A DNA stretch of 15,054 nucleotides from Thermoleophilia bacterium. Lineage in GTDB: Bacteria; Actinomycetota; Thermoleophilia; Gaiellales; SKUG01. The notes under the pieces are model-generated. The model did no database searches. It was not told where the DNA came from and saw nothing but the letters and a program-made list of their open reading frames with translations. The stretch covers positions 1 through 15,054 of the forward strand of contig JAOPYS010000285.1 in assembly GCA_025964465.1 (NCBI GenBank), given 5' to 3'. The stretch's first letter is position 1; every line of letters starts with the position of its first letter. Below, in pieces: positions 1 through 8,787 of this stretch. A program made the translations under genes and the position numbers.

Positions 1-288
1 CCCGGCAAGCCCGTCACGCTGGCCTACGCCGCGACCGCGGCCGGGGTCGCCGAGCTCGAGGTGCGCAAGGGCGGCTCCGTCGTTGCGCAGGCCAACGGCG
101 TTGCGCACAAGGGCTCGAACGCGATCGTCTGGAACGGCAAGGTCGCGGGCAAGGCCGCGACCCCGGGCGTGTACGCGCTGACGCTGCGAGTGCGGGGCGC
201 AGACGGTCAAGAGGCCACGGCACAGGCGACCGCCAAGCTGGTGAAGCCGGTCGCAGCCAAGGTGCTCGTCACCCGCCGCGTGCGCTGA
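1..288 (+). CDS. C-terminal end of a secreted protein with a FlgD-like Ig domain (5' end outside window)
   Basis: The reading frame is open from the first base and ends at TGA 286-288, giving 95 residues of a longer protein. The visible part is beta-rich and resembles a FlgD-like Ig fold: a PGKPVTLAYAA opening strand, then a G-x-N-x-I-V-W-N-G-K motif and a T-P-G-V-Y-A-L-T-L-R-V strand followed by a G-x-E-A-T-A-Q-A-T-A-K-L-V strand. Such domains commonly sit at the C-terminus of secreted or cell-surface proteins in Thermoleophilia. The last residues are basic (VTRRVR). The body of the protein lies outside the window, so its function cannot be assigned. Its stop codon directly abuts the stop codon of the convergent aldehyde dehydrogenase gene. 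Confidence 0.7.
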   Translation, partial: PGKPVTLAYAATAAGVAELEVRKGGSVVAQANGVAHKGSNAIVWNGKVAGKAATPGVYALTLRVRGADGQEATAQATAKLVKPVAAKVLVTRRVR

Positions 289-1836
289 TCAGGTCGCGGG
301 GTAGCGCGAGTACTCCTCGAAGTTGCCGTAGAGCTGCTCGTCGGTGCCGTCGACCGGCTGTGTGACCGCCTGCACGAGCAGGTCGCCGCCCACGAACGCG
401 CCGCGCCAGCTCGCGCCGCGGCCGCCGAACGTCTCGTCGCGGTCGCCGCGCGAGCGCGGCTTGTTGACGCCGACCTTGAACGCGCGCAGCTCCTCCGACA
501 CGCGCGCCGCGAAGTCGGGGTCATCGGTCGCGACGGACGCGACGAGCGCACCGTTGGAGACGTTCATCTCCGCGATGAGCTCGGTCTCCGAATCCACCAG
601 CACGATCGAGTCGAGCGGCCCGAACGGCTCGCGGTGGCGCAGCGACCAGGAGCTCGGCGGCGACAGGATGGCCGCCGGTGCGACGTAGGCCGAGGTGTCC
701 TGGCCCGGCAGGAACGTCCCCTCCGCGAGGGAGCGGCGGATGATCGGCGCGCCGCCAGCGGCGACGGCCTCCTCGTATGCCGCGGTCACGTCAGCCGCCT
801 TGCTCGCGCTGATGAGCGGGCCGAACGACAGGTCGGGGTAGTCGTCGCCGGCATCGGCCACGGCGAGCGGGTGGCCGAACCGGAGCGACCCGACCACCTT
901 CGCGTACATCTCCATGAACTGGGGGAGCAGGGCGCGCTGCACGACGTAGCGCGGGTACGCGGTGCAGCGCTGCTTGCCGTACTCGAACCCCTTCGTGAGG
1001 TGCGCGGCGAGCGCGTCCCAGTCGGAGAAGTCCCACACGCCCCACGCGTTGAGGCCCTCCTCCTCGAGCATGTAACGACGGTTGGTGTCGGCCAGGTCGG
1101 AGGCGACGCGACGACCGTTGGAGCGACCGCCGACGAAGGCGAGTGCGCCAATGCCCTCACCGCGCACGAGGGTCGAGCCGATCTGCGAGCCCGAGCCGGA
1201 GACGAGCGACACCGGCAGCCCCGCGCGGCGCATGAGCGCGTGCGCGAGCGTGAGCGTGTGGAACCCGCCCTGGCTGGGGGTCTTGGCGATCACCGCGTTG
1301 CCGGCCAGCACCTGCACCAGCTCGGCGTGCACCTGCACGCTCATGGGGTAGTTCCACGACGCGATGTTGGAGACCGGGCCGGGCAGCGGCGCGCGACCGC
1401 CAGCCTGCCGCTCGATCTGGTCGAGGTACCAGCGCACGCCGTCGAGCGCGCGGTCCACGTCGGCGCACGCGAGCTTCCACGGCTTGCCGATCTCCCACAC
1501 GAGCAGCGTGGCGAGCAGGTCGCGCTCGCCGGCCAGGGCGTCGACCGCGGCCGTGACGCGCTCGCGTCGCTCGTCGAGGTCGACCCCGCTCCACTCGGCG
1601 TGCTCGGCGACCGCGAAGCGCACGGCCTCCTCGGCCGTGGCCTCGTCGACGAGGGCCGGGCCGGGGATGTGCGTGCCGTCGACCGGCGTGCGGTGCTCGG
1701 CCTGCGTGCCGACGGCCTGCCACTCGCCGCCGACGAGGTTGCGCGCGCGGGCGTCGTCGAAGGCCTCGGGCGCGGCGCTGCGGGCGCGCTGCCAGGTGTC
1801 GTTCCAACCGGTGCCGTGCTTGAGCGTGAGAGTCAT
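289..1836 (-). CDS. Aldehyde dehydrogenase family protein (NAD(P)-dependent)
   Basis: Predicted cytoplasmic oxidoreductase of 515 residues, the usual family size, that would oxidise an aldehyde to the acid with NAD(P)+. The start chosen is ATG at 1836 (MTLTLKHGTGW). An in-frame upstream ATG at 1920 would run into the divergent gene and adds a low-complexity tail. Visible family features are the cofactor-domain segment ASWNYPMSVQ, a K-T-P-S motif, and the catalytic region F-E-Y-G-K-Q-R-C-T-A with nucleophile Cys291. The general-base Glu is E258 in L-E-E-E-G, where most members have L-E-L-G-G, so this belongs to a divergent subfamily and the substrate cannot be named. It is divergent from the saccharopine-like reductase with 59 bp between the starts. 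A CACACT hexamer ends 6 nt before the ATG, suggesting a leaderless transcript. Confidence 0.9.
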   Translation of the reverse strand: MTLTLKHGTGWNDTWQRARSAAPEAFDDARARNLVGGEWQAVGTQAEHRTPVDGTHIPGPALVDEATAEEAVRFAVAEHAEWSGVDLDERRERVTAAVDALAGERDLLATLLVWEIGKPWKLACADVDRALDGVRWYLDQIERQAGGRAPLPGPVSNIASWNYPMSVQVHAELVQVLAGNAVIAKTPSQGGFHTLTLAHALMRRAGLPVSLVSGSGSQIGSTLVRGEGIGALAFVGGRSNGRRVASDLADTNRRYMLEEEGLNAWGVWDFSDWDALAAHLTKGFEYGKQRCTAYPRYVVQRALLPQFMEMYAKVVGSLRFGHPLAVADAGDDYPDLSFGPLISASKAADVTAAYEEAVAAGGAPIIRRSLAEGTFLPGQDTSAYVAPAAILSPPSSWSLRHREPFGPLDSIVLVDSETELIAEMNVSNGALVASVATDDPDFAARVSEELRAFKVGVNKPRSRGDRDETFGGRGASWRGAFVGGDLLVQAVTQPVDGTDEQLYGNFEEYSRYPAT

Positions 1837-1842
1837 CTCGAC

Positions 1843-1848
1843 AGTGTG
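1843..1848 (-). promoter_or_regulatory. Possible -10 element of the aldehyde dehydrogenase gene
   Basis: Read on the minus strand the sequence is CACACT followed by GTCGAG and the ATG at 1836. The position matches the other start-proximal hexamers in the window, but only the A at position 2 and the T at position 6 fit TANNNT. This is the weakest member of the set and no -35 box is recognisable. Confidence 0.3.
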
Positions 1849-1883
1849 CCCGATTTCCCGCGGGCCACACGGGGGCGGGCCGC

Positions 1884-1889
1884 TAGTGT
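1884..1889 (+). promoter_or_regulatory. Leaderless-type -10 element (TAGTGT)
   Basis: TAGTGT ends 6 nt before the ATG at 1896. With a normal distance from -10 to transcription start, the transcript would begin at or next to the start codon. There is no Shine-Dalgarno sequence in the short gap (GGCGCC). No -35 box is clear, which is usual for GC-rich actinobacterial promoters. Confidence 0.5.
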
Positions 1890-1895
1890 GGCGCC

Positions 1896-2963
1896 ATGGA
1901 GTGGCTCCTGTACGGCGCATACGGATTCACCGGCGAGCTGGTCGCACGCCGCGCCGTGGCCGAGGGCGAGCGGCCGATCCTCGCCGGGCGTGATGTCGCC
2001 CGCGTGCGGGCGCTCGCCTCGGAGCTGGGGCTCGACCACCGCATCGCAGCGCTCGACGACCCGCACGCGCTCGCGACGGCACTGGACGGGGTCGGCGCCG
2101 TCGCGCACTGCGCCGGGCCGTACTCGGTCACCTGTGCGCCGATGCTGGAGGCGTGCCTCGCCCGGGGCGTGCACTACCTCGACCTGAACGGCACGATCCC
2201 GGTGCTGGAGGCGACGTTCGCCCACGACGCCCGGGCGCGCGCGGCGGGCGTGGCGATGGTGCCGGGCGCGGGATTCGACGTCGTGCCCACCGACTGCCTG
2301 ATCGCGCTGACCGCGGCCAGGCTGCCGGGCGCGTCGCAGATCGAGCTGGCGTTCCGGGCCGGGGGTGGCGTCAGTCGCGGCACGGCGACCTCGGCGGTGG
2401 AGGCGCTGGGCGCAGCCTCGCTCGCCCGCGTCGGCGGTGCCATCGTCGACGCGCCACCGGACTTGCGGCGCCTCACCGTGGAGTTCGGGGGCCGGGCGGT
2501 GCAGCTGACGGCGGTCTCGTGGGGCGACGTGTCGACGGCGTTCCACTCCACGGGCATCGGCGACGTGTCGGTCTACACCGAGCTGCCCGCCGCCGCGGCG
2601 ATCGCGATGCGCGTGGCGGGCGTCACGGTGCGGGTCCCGGGCCTGCACGCGGCGACGCGGTGGGCTGCGAGCCGGGCCGTGCGGCACATGACCGACCCCA
2701 CGTCCGAGACGATGGGGGCGACCCGTGCCGAGCTGTGGGCGCGGGCGACGCACCCTGACGGGCGCACGGTCACGGGGCGCATGACGACCCCCAACACCTA
2801 TGCGCTCACCGCCGATTCGGTCGTGCGCGCCGTGCGACGCCTCGCCGACGGCAGCGTGCCGCCCGGCGTGCACACGCCGTCGGGCGCGTTCGGCGCCGAC
2901 TTCGCCGCGAGCCTGGACGGCGTCACGGTGACCGACGATGCCGACGGGTCGGGGTCACGGTAG
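1896..2963 (+). CDS. Saccharopine dehydrogenase-like NAD(P)-binding oxidoreductase (trans-acting enoyl reductase type)
   Basis: The protein has 355 residues. It opens with a Rossmann nucleotide-binding strand and loop, L-L-Y-G-A-Y-G-F-T-G, with the Gly pattern G7-G10-G13. Next come the second strand ending in A-G-R-D and the segment V-A-H-C-A-G-P-Y, typical of the saccharopine dehydrogenase NADP-binding domain. The motif G-V-H-Y-L-D-L-N-G and the later V-P-G-A-G-F-D-V-V-P-T-D are shared with the branch annotated as trans-acting enoyl reductases, whose mycobacterial members act with polyketide synthases. No polyketide synthase is visible here, so the role is open; it is probably cytoplasmic or membrane-associated. 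The ATG sits 6 nt after a TAGTGT hexamer. The stop codon TAG lies only 9 nt before ureA and overlaps that gene's likely -10 hexamer. Confidence 0.85.
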   Translation: MEWLLYGAYGFTGELVARRAVAEGERPILAGRDVARVRALASELGLDHRIAALDDPHALATALDGVGAVAHCAGPYSVTCAPMLEACLARGVHYLDLNGTIPVLEATFAHDARARAAGVAMVPGAGFDVVPTDCLIALTAARLPGASQIELAFRAGGGVSRGTATSAVEALGAASLARVGGAIVDAPPDLRRLTVEFGGRAVQLTAVSWGDVSTAFHSTGIGDVSVYTELPAAAAIAMRVAGVTVRVPGLHAATRWAASRAVRHMTDPTSETMGATRAELWARATHPDGRTVTGRMTTPNTYALTADSVVRAVRRLADGSVPPGVHTPSGAFGADFAASLDGVTVTDDADGSGSR

Positions 2964-2966
2964 GTT
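2961..2966 (+). promoter_or_regulatory. Leaderless-type -10 element of the urease operon (TAGGTT)
   Basis: TAGGTT ends 6 nt before the ureA ATG, with the gap GCGTCG and no Shine-Dalgarno sequence. Its first three bases are the TAG stop codon of the upstream reductase gene, so one trinucleotide would serve both as terminator of translation and as promoter core. The site predicts that the ureABCF transcript starts at or beside the ureA start codon, although read-through from the upstream gene is also possible. Confidence 0.5.
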
Positions 2967-2972
2967 GCGTCG

Positions 2973-3278
2973 ATGCGACTGACCGAACGTGAGCGCGAGA
3001 AGCTGCTGGTCTCCTACGCCGCCGACCTCGCCCGCCGGCGGATGGACCGCGGCGTCCTGCTCAACCACCCCGAGAGCGTGGCGCTCATCACGAGCGAGGT
3101 GCTCGAGGGCGCACGCGACGGGCGCACCGTGGCCGAGCTGATGGAGCACGGGCGCACGGTGCTCACCCGCGCGCAGGTGATGGAGGGCGTGCCCGAGATG
3201 GTGCACGACGTCCAGGTGGAGGCGACCTTCCCCGACGGGACCAAGCTCGTCACGATCCACGATCCGATCGGCGGCTGA
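2973..3278 (+). CDS. ureA: Urease gamma subunit
   Basis: UreA is the small structural subunit of urease, which hydrolyses urea to ammonia and carbamate in the cytoplasm. The protein has 101 residues, the usual length, and is recognisable along its whole length: it starts with M-R-L-T-E-R-E-R-E-K-L-L, continues with R-G-V-L-L-N-H-P-E-S-V-A-L-I, has the central M-E-H-G-R-T-V-L motif with the conserved M-E-G-V-P-E-M, and ends in the F-P-D-G-T-K-L-V-T-I-H-D-P-I strand. It is the first gene of the ureABCF block. The ATG follows a TAGGTT hexamer by 6 nt without a ribosome binding site, so leaderless expression is likely. A 7-nt gap separates it from the preferred ureB start. Confidence 0.97.
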   Translation: MRLTEREREKLLVSYAADLARRRMDRGVLLNHPESVALITSEVLEGARDGRTVAELMEHGRTVLTRAQVMEGVPEMVHDVQVEATFPDGTKLVTIHDPIGG

Positions 3279-3283
3279 GGTGG
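3277..3283 (+). promoter_or_regulatory. Ribosome binding site deciding the ureB start (GAGGTGG)
   Basis: GAGG at 3277-3280 overlaps the ureA stop codon and lies 5 nt before the ATG at 3286. This spacing favours that ATG over the in-frame GTG at 3280, which would lie inside the binding site itself. Confidence 0.55.
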
Positions 3284-3285
3284 CG

Positions 3286-3554
3286 ATGGTCCCCGGAGAG
3301 CTGCGGCTGCTGGACGCGCCGATCGAGCTGGCGCCCGGTCGACGACGCGTGACGATCGAGGTCGCCAACACCGGCGACCGCCCCGTGCAGGTCGGCTCGC
3401 ACTTCCCCTTCGTCGAGGCGAATTCGCTGCTGGAGTTCGACCGCGCCGCGGCGGGCGGCATGCGCCTGGACATCGCCCCCGGCACCGCCGTCCGCTTCGA
3501 GCCGGGCGAGACGCGCCCCGTGGAGCTCGTCGCCATGGGCGGGGAGGCCGCGTC

Positions 3555-3558
<4 letters not shown>
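3286..3558 (+). CDS. ureB: Urease beta subunit
   Basis: UreB is the second small structural subunit and packs against UreA and UreC in the urease trimer. The 90 residues carry the family hallmarks: the start M-V-P-G-E, the strand R-V-T-I-E-V-A-N-T-G-D-R-P-V-Q-V-G-S-H, then H-F-P-F-V-E-A-N, and the C-terminal F-E-P-G-E-T-R-P-V-E-L-V. The start at ATG 3286 is preferred because most family members begin M-[IV]-P-G-E and a GAGG site is placed 5 nt upstream. The alternative GTG at 3280 adds only two residues. The gene overlaps ureC by 4 bases (GTGA), so ureC translation is probably coupled to ureB. Confidence 0.95.
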
Positions 3559-5275
<1,717 letters not shown>

Positions 5276-5276
<1 letters not shown>

Positions 5277-5956
5277 TGGCGCTGCGCCTCGACCACCTGC
5301 AGCTCCTGGACTCCGCGCTGCCCGTGGGCGCCTTCGCGCACTCGTGGGGGCTCGAGGCGGGAGTGGACTGCGGGGCGGTCGCGACCGCGAACGACCTGGA
5401 GCGCTACGTGCTCGGGCAGCTGCACGCACGGTGGGCTCCGTTCGACGCGCTGCTGGTGGCGTCGGTGCACCGGTTGGGCGCCGCGGGCGAGTTCGACCGC
5501 CTCTGGGCGATGGCAGAGCGCGCGCACGCGATGTCGCCGGCGTCGCGGTCCCGGGAGGCGAACGTGGCGATCGGCCGGCGCCTGCTGCGGCTGCTCCCGC
5601 AGCTGCACCCCGACATGGAACTGCTGCCGCTGTCGATCGCGGTGGCGTACGGCTGCCCGCCGCTGCAGGGCCTCGTGCATGGCTGGGCGACGTGGCGGCT
5701 CGGCATCGACCGCGATGACGCCGCGCGCGGCTGGCTCCACGCGAGTGTCACCGCGAGCGTGCAGGCGGCGGTGCGGCTGATGTCACTCGGCCAGACCGAC
5801 GCGCAGCGTGTCGTGGCGCGCGCACTCCCCGAGATCGACCTCGCGTGGGAGCGTGTCCGCGAGCGCGCGCCCGAGGAGCTCTCGGCATCTGCCGTCGAAT
5901 CGGACGTGTGGGCTCTGCGCCAGCCGCGCCTCGACGGTCGACTGTTCATGTCGTGA
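5276..5956 (+). CDS. ureF: Urease accessory protein UreF
   Basis: UreF binds UreD and recruits UreG in the complex that inserts nickel into the urease apoenzyme. The 226-residue protein begins M-A-L-R-L-D-H-L-Q-L-L and carries the family signature D-S-A-L-P-V-G-A-F-A-H-S-W-G-L-E-A near its N-terminus (residues about 12-28). Further marks are the largely helical fold, the motif L-G-Q-T-D-A-Q-R-V-V towards the C-terminus, and the final L-F-M-S. It overlaps the ureC stop by one base (TGATG), indicating coupled translation. It is the last gene of the first urease block; instead of ureG, a minus-strand lipoprotein gene follows and converges on it with only 6 bp between stop codons. Confidence 0.95.
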
Positions 5957-5962
5957 CGGGCG

Positions 5963-6562
5963 TCAGTCGCCGACGGTGAAGAACTGCCAGGTCCCGTCGG
6001 GCGCGATCGAGACGCGGTAGCCGTAGTAGCTGCCGTCCTTCCGGAACGCATCGGCCTCTGCCTGCGTGTACGCGCCGCTGCGCACGAGCGCAGCGTAGTC
6101 GCTGGCGGTGGGCGCGTCCGTGTAGGTGTTGGGCCACGCGAAGGCGCGGGACCCCTGGTTGGTCACGACATACGGACCCGTGAGGATGCGGGCGAGGCGC
6201 TCGAGCGTGCGCTGCTTCGCGTCCACCGAGCGCCAGTACGCGGCCGGATCCGTCTCGGTGCCGGAGGTGAAGCCGAACCCGGCGGTGTTGCGGCCGGCGA
6301 TCGTGCCGAGGCTGTCGAAGTCGCAGGCGCTCGCCGCGTCGAACAGTTCGTGACGGGTGCGCGCCACTGCCGGCGGCAGCTTCGGCTCGTCGGGGAGCTT
6401 CAGGTCCAGGCCCGCGGCGGAGCACGCCTCGGTCGCGGGCCGGGACGTCGCCGGCGTGGTGACGTGTCGGGCCGACGGCCCGAGGCCCCACGGCGTGCAA
6501 CCTCCTGCCCCGAGCGAGGTGAGGAGGACGAGCAGGCCGGTCGCGACGCGTGGAGGGAACAT
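5963..6562 (-). CDS. Predicted lipoprotein of unknown function
   Basis: The protein has 199 residues. The N-terminus is a lipoprotein signal peptide: M-F-P-P-R, a hydrophobic stretch (residues 6-17), and the lipobox-like L-G-A-G-G-C with Cys22 as the predicted lipid-attachment site. A Thr/Pro-rich linker follows to about residue 45. The folded part has a helix with F-D-A-A-S-A-C-D-F-D-S-L, a G-F-G-F-T-S-G-T segment with A-A-Y-W-R, an A-W-P-N motif, and the ending G-Y-R-V-S-I-A-P-D-G-T-W-Q-F-F. From memory, similar endings occur in uncharacterised actinobacterial proteins, but I cannot name a domain. The protein should sit on the outer face of the membrane. The gene is divergent from the PKD-protein gene and convergent with ureF. 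A TACCGT hexamer ends 6 nt before the ATG. Confidence 0.8.
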   Translation of the reverse strand: MFPPRVATGLLVLLTSLGAGGCTPWGLGPSARHVTTPATSRPATEACSAAGLDLKLPDEPKLPPAVARTRHELFDAASACDFDSLGTIAGRNTAGFGFTSGTETDPAAYWRSVDAKQRTLERLARILTGPYVVTNQGSRAFAWPNTYTDAPTASDYAALVRSGAYTQAEADAFRKDGSYYGYRVSIAPDGTWQFFTVGD

Positions 6563-6568
6563 GCACTG

Positions 6569-6574
6569 ACGGTA
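6569..6574 (-). promoter_or_regulatory. Leaderless-type -10 element (TACCGT)
   Basis: On the minus strand the order is GGTACCGT, CAGTGC and then the ATG at 6562, so the hexamer ends 6 nt before the start codon. No Shine-Dalgarno sequence fits in the gap. It is one half of a divergent promoter region of 114 bp shared with the PKD-protein gene. Confidence 0.5.
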
Positions 6575-6612
6575 CCCAGCGCGAGCCTCGCCGCCTCGAC
6601 GCTCCCTGCGCG

Positions 6613-6618
6613 GTATCC
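6613..6618 (+). promoter_or_regulatory. -10 element of the propeller/PKD protein gene (TATCCT)
   Basis: TATCCT lies about 59 bp before the ATG at 6677. Unlike most other starts in the window, this places the transcript start roughly 50 nt upstream of the gene and so predicts a short leader. The gene also has a ribosome binding site (GGAG at 6666-6669, 7 nt before the ATG), in agreement with a leadered transcript. No -35 box is clear. Confidence 0.4.
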
Positions 6619-6676
6619 TCCGGCGCCGTGACGGTCGCGCGACACTGTGCCGCGGCCCGGACCCCGGAGCGAGATC

Positions 6677-8761
6677 ATGCAGCGGACCATCCCTCGAGCG
6701 CCACGCGCCCTCATCCTCGCGGCAGCAGCGGTGCTCTGCGCGCTGGCGCCGGCGGCCGCCGACGCGGCGCCCGTGTGGCTCCCCGCCGTCACCGTGGATC
6801 CAGCCCGCACGACGGCCGGGGTCGCCCCCAGGACCGACATCGCCATGAACGAGCGCGGCGACGCGGTCCTCGTGTTTGCCCGCGGGGACGACCTCGGCGA
6901 CGCGAACGGCGCCAACGACACGGAGACCGTGTTCGCCGCCTACCGACCAGCCGGCGGGACGTTCGGCGCCCCGCAGCAGGTGAGCTCGGTCACGACCGGA
7001 CCCGTGCCCGAAGTGGAGGCCGGCATCGCGGCCAACGGGTCAGCGATCGTGGCGTTCACGTCGAAGTCACCGTCCAACATCCAGGTTCGCGTTGCGACCA
7101 GCAACACGGCGGGCGTATTCGCTCCCGCCCGCGACGTCACCGGCGCCGTTGCCGGGGAGGACGCATCGGCGCTTCAGCTCGCCGCCAACGGCAGCGGTGT
7201 CGCGGCGCTGTACTGGCAGTCCGGCGCCGCGAAGGTCGCGTACGGTGCCACCGCGTCCTTCGCTGGATCGTTCTCGCCGATGACGCTCACCACCTCGGGC
7301 GCCTACGCCGGTGACGTCGAGGTGGACCAGGCCGGCAACGTCAGCTGGGCGTGGGAACGCGACAGCTCGCCCGACCGCTACACGGTCGAGGTCCGCGACA
7401 AGCCCGCCGCCGGCGCGCTCGGGGCGACCATCATCCTCTCGCGGAACGTCGACGGCGCGAAGGCCGAGGGCCCCGACCTGACGATGGCGCCGGACGGGCG
7501 TGCCATGGTCGTGTACGGATATCGGGAGGATGCGCCGCTGCCCGCGCTGCCGCAGCGGGCCGTGTACAACGTCCGAAGTGCGCCGGCCGGCCACTGGGAC
7601 ACCGGCACGTGGTCGACGACCTCCGGCCTCGTCTCCGCGCCGGGACAGCTCGCGACCAGCTATGGCTCGCAGGTCACCATGCTTCCGGATGGAACCGCGG
7701 TCGCGATCTACCTGGCCGACACCGGCGTGTTCGGCGCGACGCGCCTGGGCGGACAGCAGTTCTCCGGCCATCAGGCCCTGACCGACGAGGCGTCGAGCGT
7801 CGGCTGGATCGCATCTTCCGCGGACGGGTCGGTCGTCGCCCTCGTACAGACCGTCAACGACGTGAACGCAGCCGTCCGTTCCCCCGGGGCGACGCAGTTC
7901 GGCGCCACGGCGACGGTCGCGACCTTCAACTCGACCGGGACACCGGGCTTCGTCTTCGCCACGCCCCTGGCGATGGACGGCACGGGCGACGCGACGATGG
8001 GGGTCGGGGTCGCTCGGTGTACGGCTGCGTGCGCGAAGTGGGACTCCTCGGTGTTCACCGTCTCGCTCGATGCCGCGGCGCCCCGATTCGGTGCCGTGAA
8101 CATCCCCTCCAGCGCCACGAGCGGATCGCAGCTCCAGTTCGCCGCACCGGCGACGGACGTGATGTCACCGATCTCGACGACGTGGAGCTTCGGTGACGGC
8201 GCCAGTGGCACCGGCAGCACCACTAGCCACACCTACGCGGCGCCCGGCAGCTACGCCGTCACGGTGACGGCCACCGACGCCGTCGGGCATGCGACGTCGA
8301 CGAGCGTCGTGGTGCAGGTGAGCGCACCGCCGGCCTCGCCGCCGCCGCCGGCGCCGCCCGCGCCCGTCGTTCCGCGGATCGGGTCGAAGATCGTGGCGAA
8401 GTGGAAGGCGACGCGTACGTTCACGACCGTGTCCTCGCTCGCCGTCAGCGCAGTCCCCGCAGGGACCACCGTGAGGGTGACGTGCACGGGCGGTGGCTGC
8501 CCCTTCAAGAAGCCGTACTCCGTCCACTTCACGAAGCTCACCAAGCTCTTCTCGCTGACCGGCCGGTTCTCCACGCTCGTCCGCACGCCGCGCCGGCACC
8601 TGGTGGTGGCGAAGCTCAAGCCGGGCGCCGTGGTGCAGGTCTCGGTGACGCGCCCTGGGTACGTGGGACGATTCGCGACCTATCGCGTTCGGGCGAGCAA
8701 GGCGCCGACGCTCGTCGCCGGCTGCATCGCACCGGGCAGCGTCAAGCACCTGCCGTGCTGA
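6677..8761 (+). CDS. Secreted protein with beta-propeller-like repeats, PKD domain and Cys-rich C-terminal module
   Basis: The preprotein has 694 residues. A signal peptide (residues 1 to about 31: basic M-Q-R-T-I-P-R, an alanine/leucine core, then A-D-A-A before P-V-W) directs export. About eight units follow, beginning near residues 55, 116, 167, 215, 269, 334, 379 and 432. Each holds a core such as A-A-N-G-S-A-I-V-A-F or M-A-P-D-G-R-A-M-V-V-Y, as in a seven- or eight-bladed propeller. A PKD domain spans about 469-552 (W-S-F-G-D-G, then H-T-Y-A-A-P-G-S-Y-A-V-T-V). A Pro-rich linker leads to a 126-residue module with C-T-G-G-G-C-P-F and a final Cys. This architecture is common in Solirubrobacterales secretomes. 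Binding or adhesion is plausible; no catalytic motif is visible. GGAG 7 nt upstream supports the ATG over the GTG at 6647. Confidence 0.85.
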   Translation: MQRTIPRAPRALILAAAAVLCALAPAAADAAPVWLPAVTVDPARTTAGVAPRTDIAMNERGDAVLVFARGDDLGDANGANDTETVFAAYRPAGGTFGAPQQVSSVTTGPVPEVEAGIAANGSAIVAFTSKSPSNIQVRVATSNTAGVFAPARDVTGAVAGEDASALQLAANGSGVAALYWQSGAAKVAYGATASFAGSFSPMTLTTSGAYAGDVEVDQAGNVSWAWERDSSPDRYTVEVRDKPAAGALGATIILSRNVDGAKAEGPDLTMAPDGRAMVVYGYREDAPLPALPQRAVYNVRSAPAGHWDTGTWSTTSGLVSAPGQLATSYGSQVTMLPDGTAVAIYLADTGVFGATRLGGQQFSGHQALTDEASSVGWIASSADGSVVALVQTVNDVNAAVRSPGATQFGATATVATFNSTGTPGFVFATPLAMDGTGDATMGVGVARCTAACAKWDSSVFTVSLDAAAPRFGAVNIPSSATSGSQLQFAAPATDVMSPISTTWSFGDGASGTGSTTSHTYAAPGSYAVTVTATDAVGHATSTSVVVQVSAPPASPPPPAPPAPVVPRIGSKIVAKWKATRTFTTVSSLAVSAVPAGTTVRVTCTGGGCPFKKPYSVHFTKLTKLFSLTGRFSTLVRTPRRHLVVAKLKPGAVVQVSVTRPGYVGRFATYRVRASKAPTLVAGCIAPGSVKHLPC

Positions 8762-8775
8762 CAACACCCCGGGGG

Positions 8776-8781
8776 GATACT
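8776..8781 (+). promoter_or_regulatory. Leaderless-type -10 element (GATACT)
   Basis: GATACT matches four of six bases of TATAAT and ends 6 nt before the ATG at 8788, with the gap CGGCGC and no Shine-Dalgarno sequence. It lies in the 26-bp gap after the PKD-protein gene, so the downstream gene probably has its own start site. Confidence 0.45.
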
Positions 8782-8787
8782 CGGCGC

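Noticed and set aside
634..2187. Long plus-strand open frame of over 500 codons opposite the aldehyde dehydrogenase
   Set aside because: It is antisense to a clear enzyme gene, has low-complexity Arg/Ala/Gly/Val-rich composition and no domain. Such frames are common in GC-rich DNA because stop codons are rare.
6628..6676. GTG at 6628 or 6647 as start of the PKD-protein gene
   Set aside because: The GTG at 6628 is out of frame. The one at 6647 is in frame but adds ten residues before a normal signal peptide, and lacks the well-spaced GGAG that precedes the ATG at 6677.
8341..8360. GCC-triplet run as a functional repeat
   Set aside because: It encodes the Pro/Ala-rich linker between the PKD domain and the C-terminal module, and is explained by coding for that linker.
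8766..8777. CCCCGGGG inverted repeat after the PKD-protein gene as a terminator
   Set aside because: The stem has no loop and no T-run follows, and it adjoins the -10 element of the next gene.
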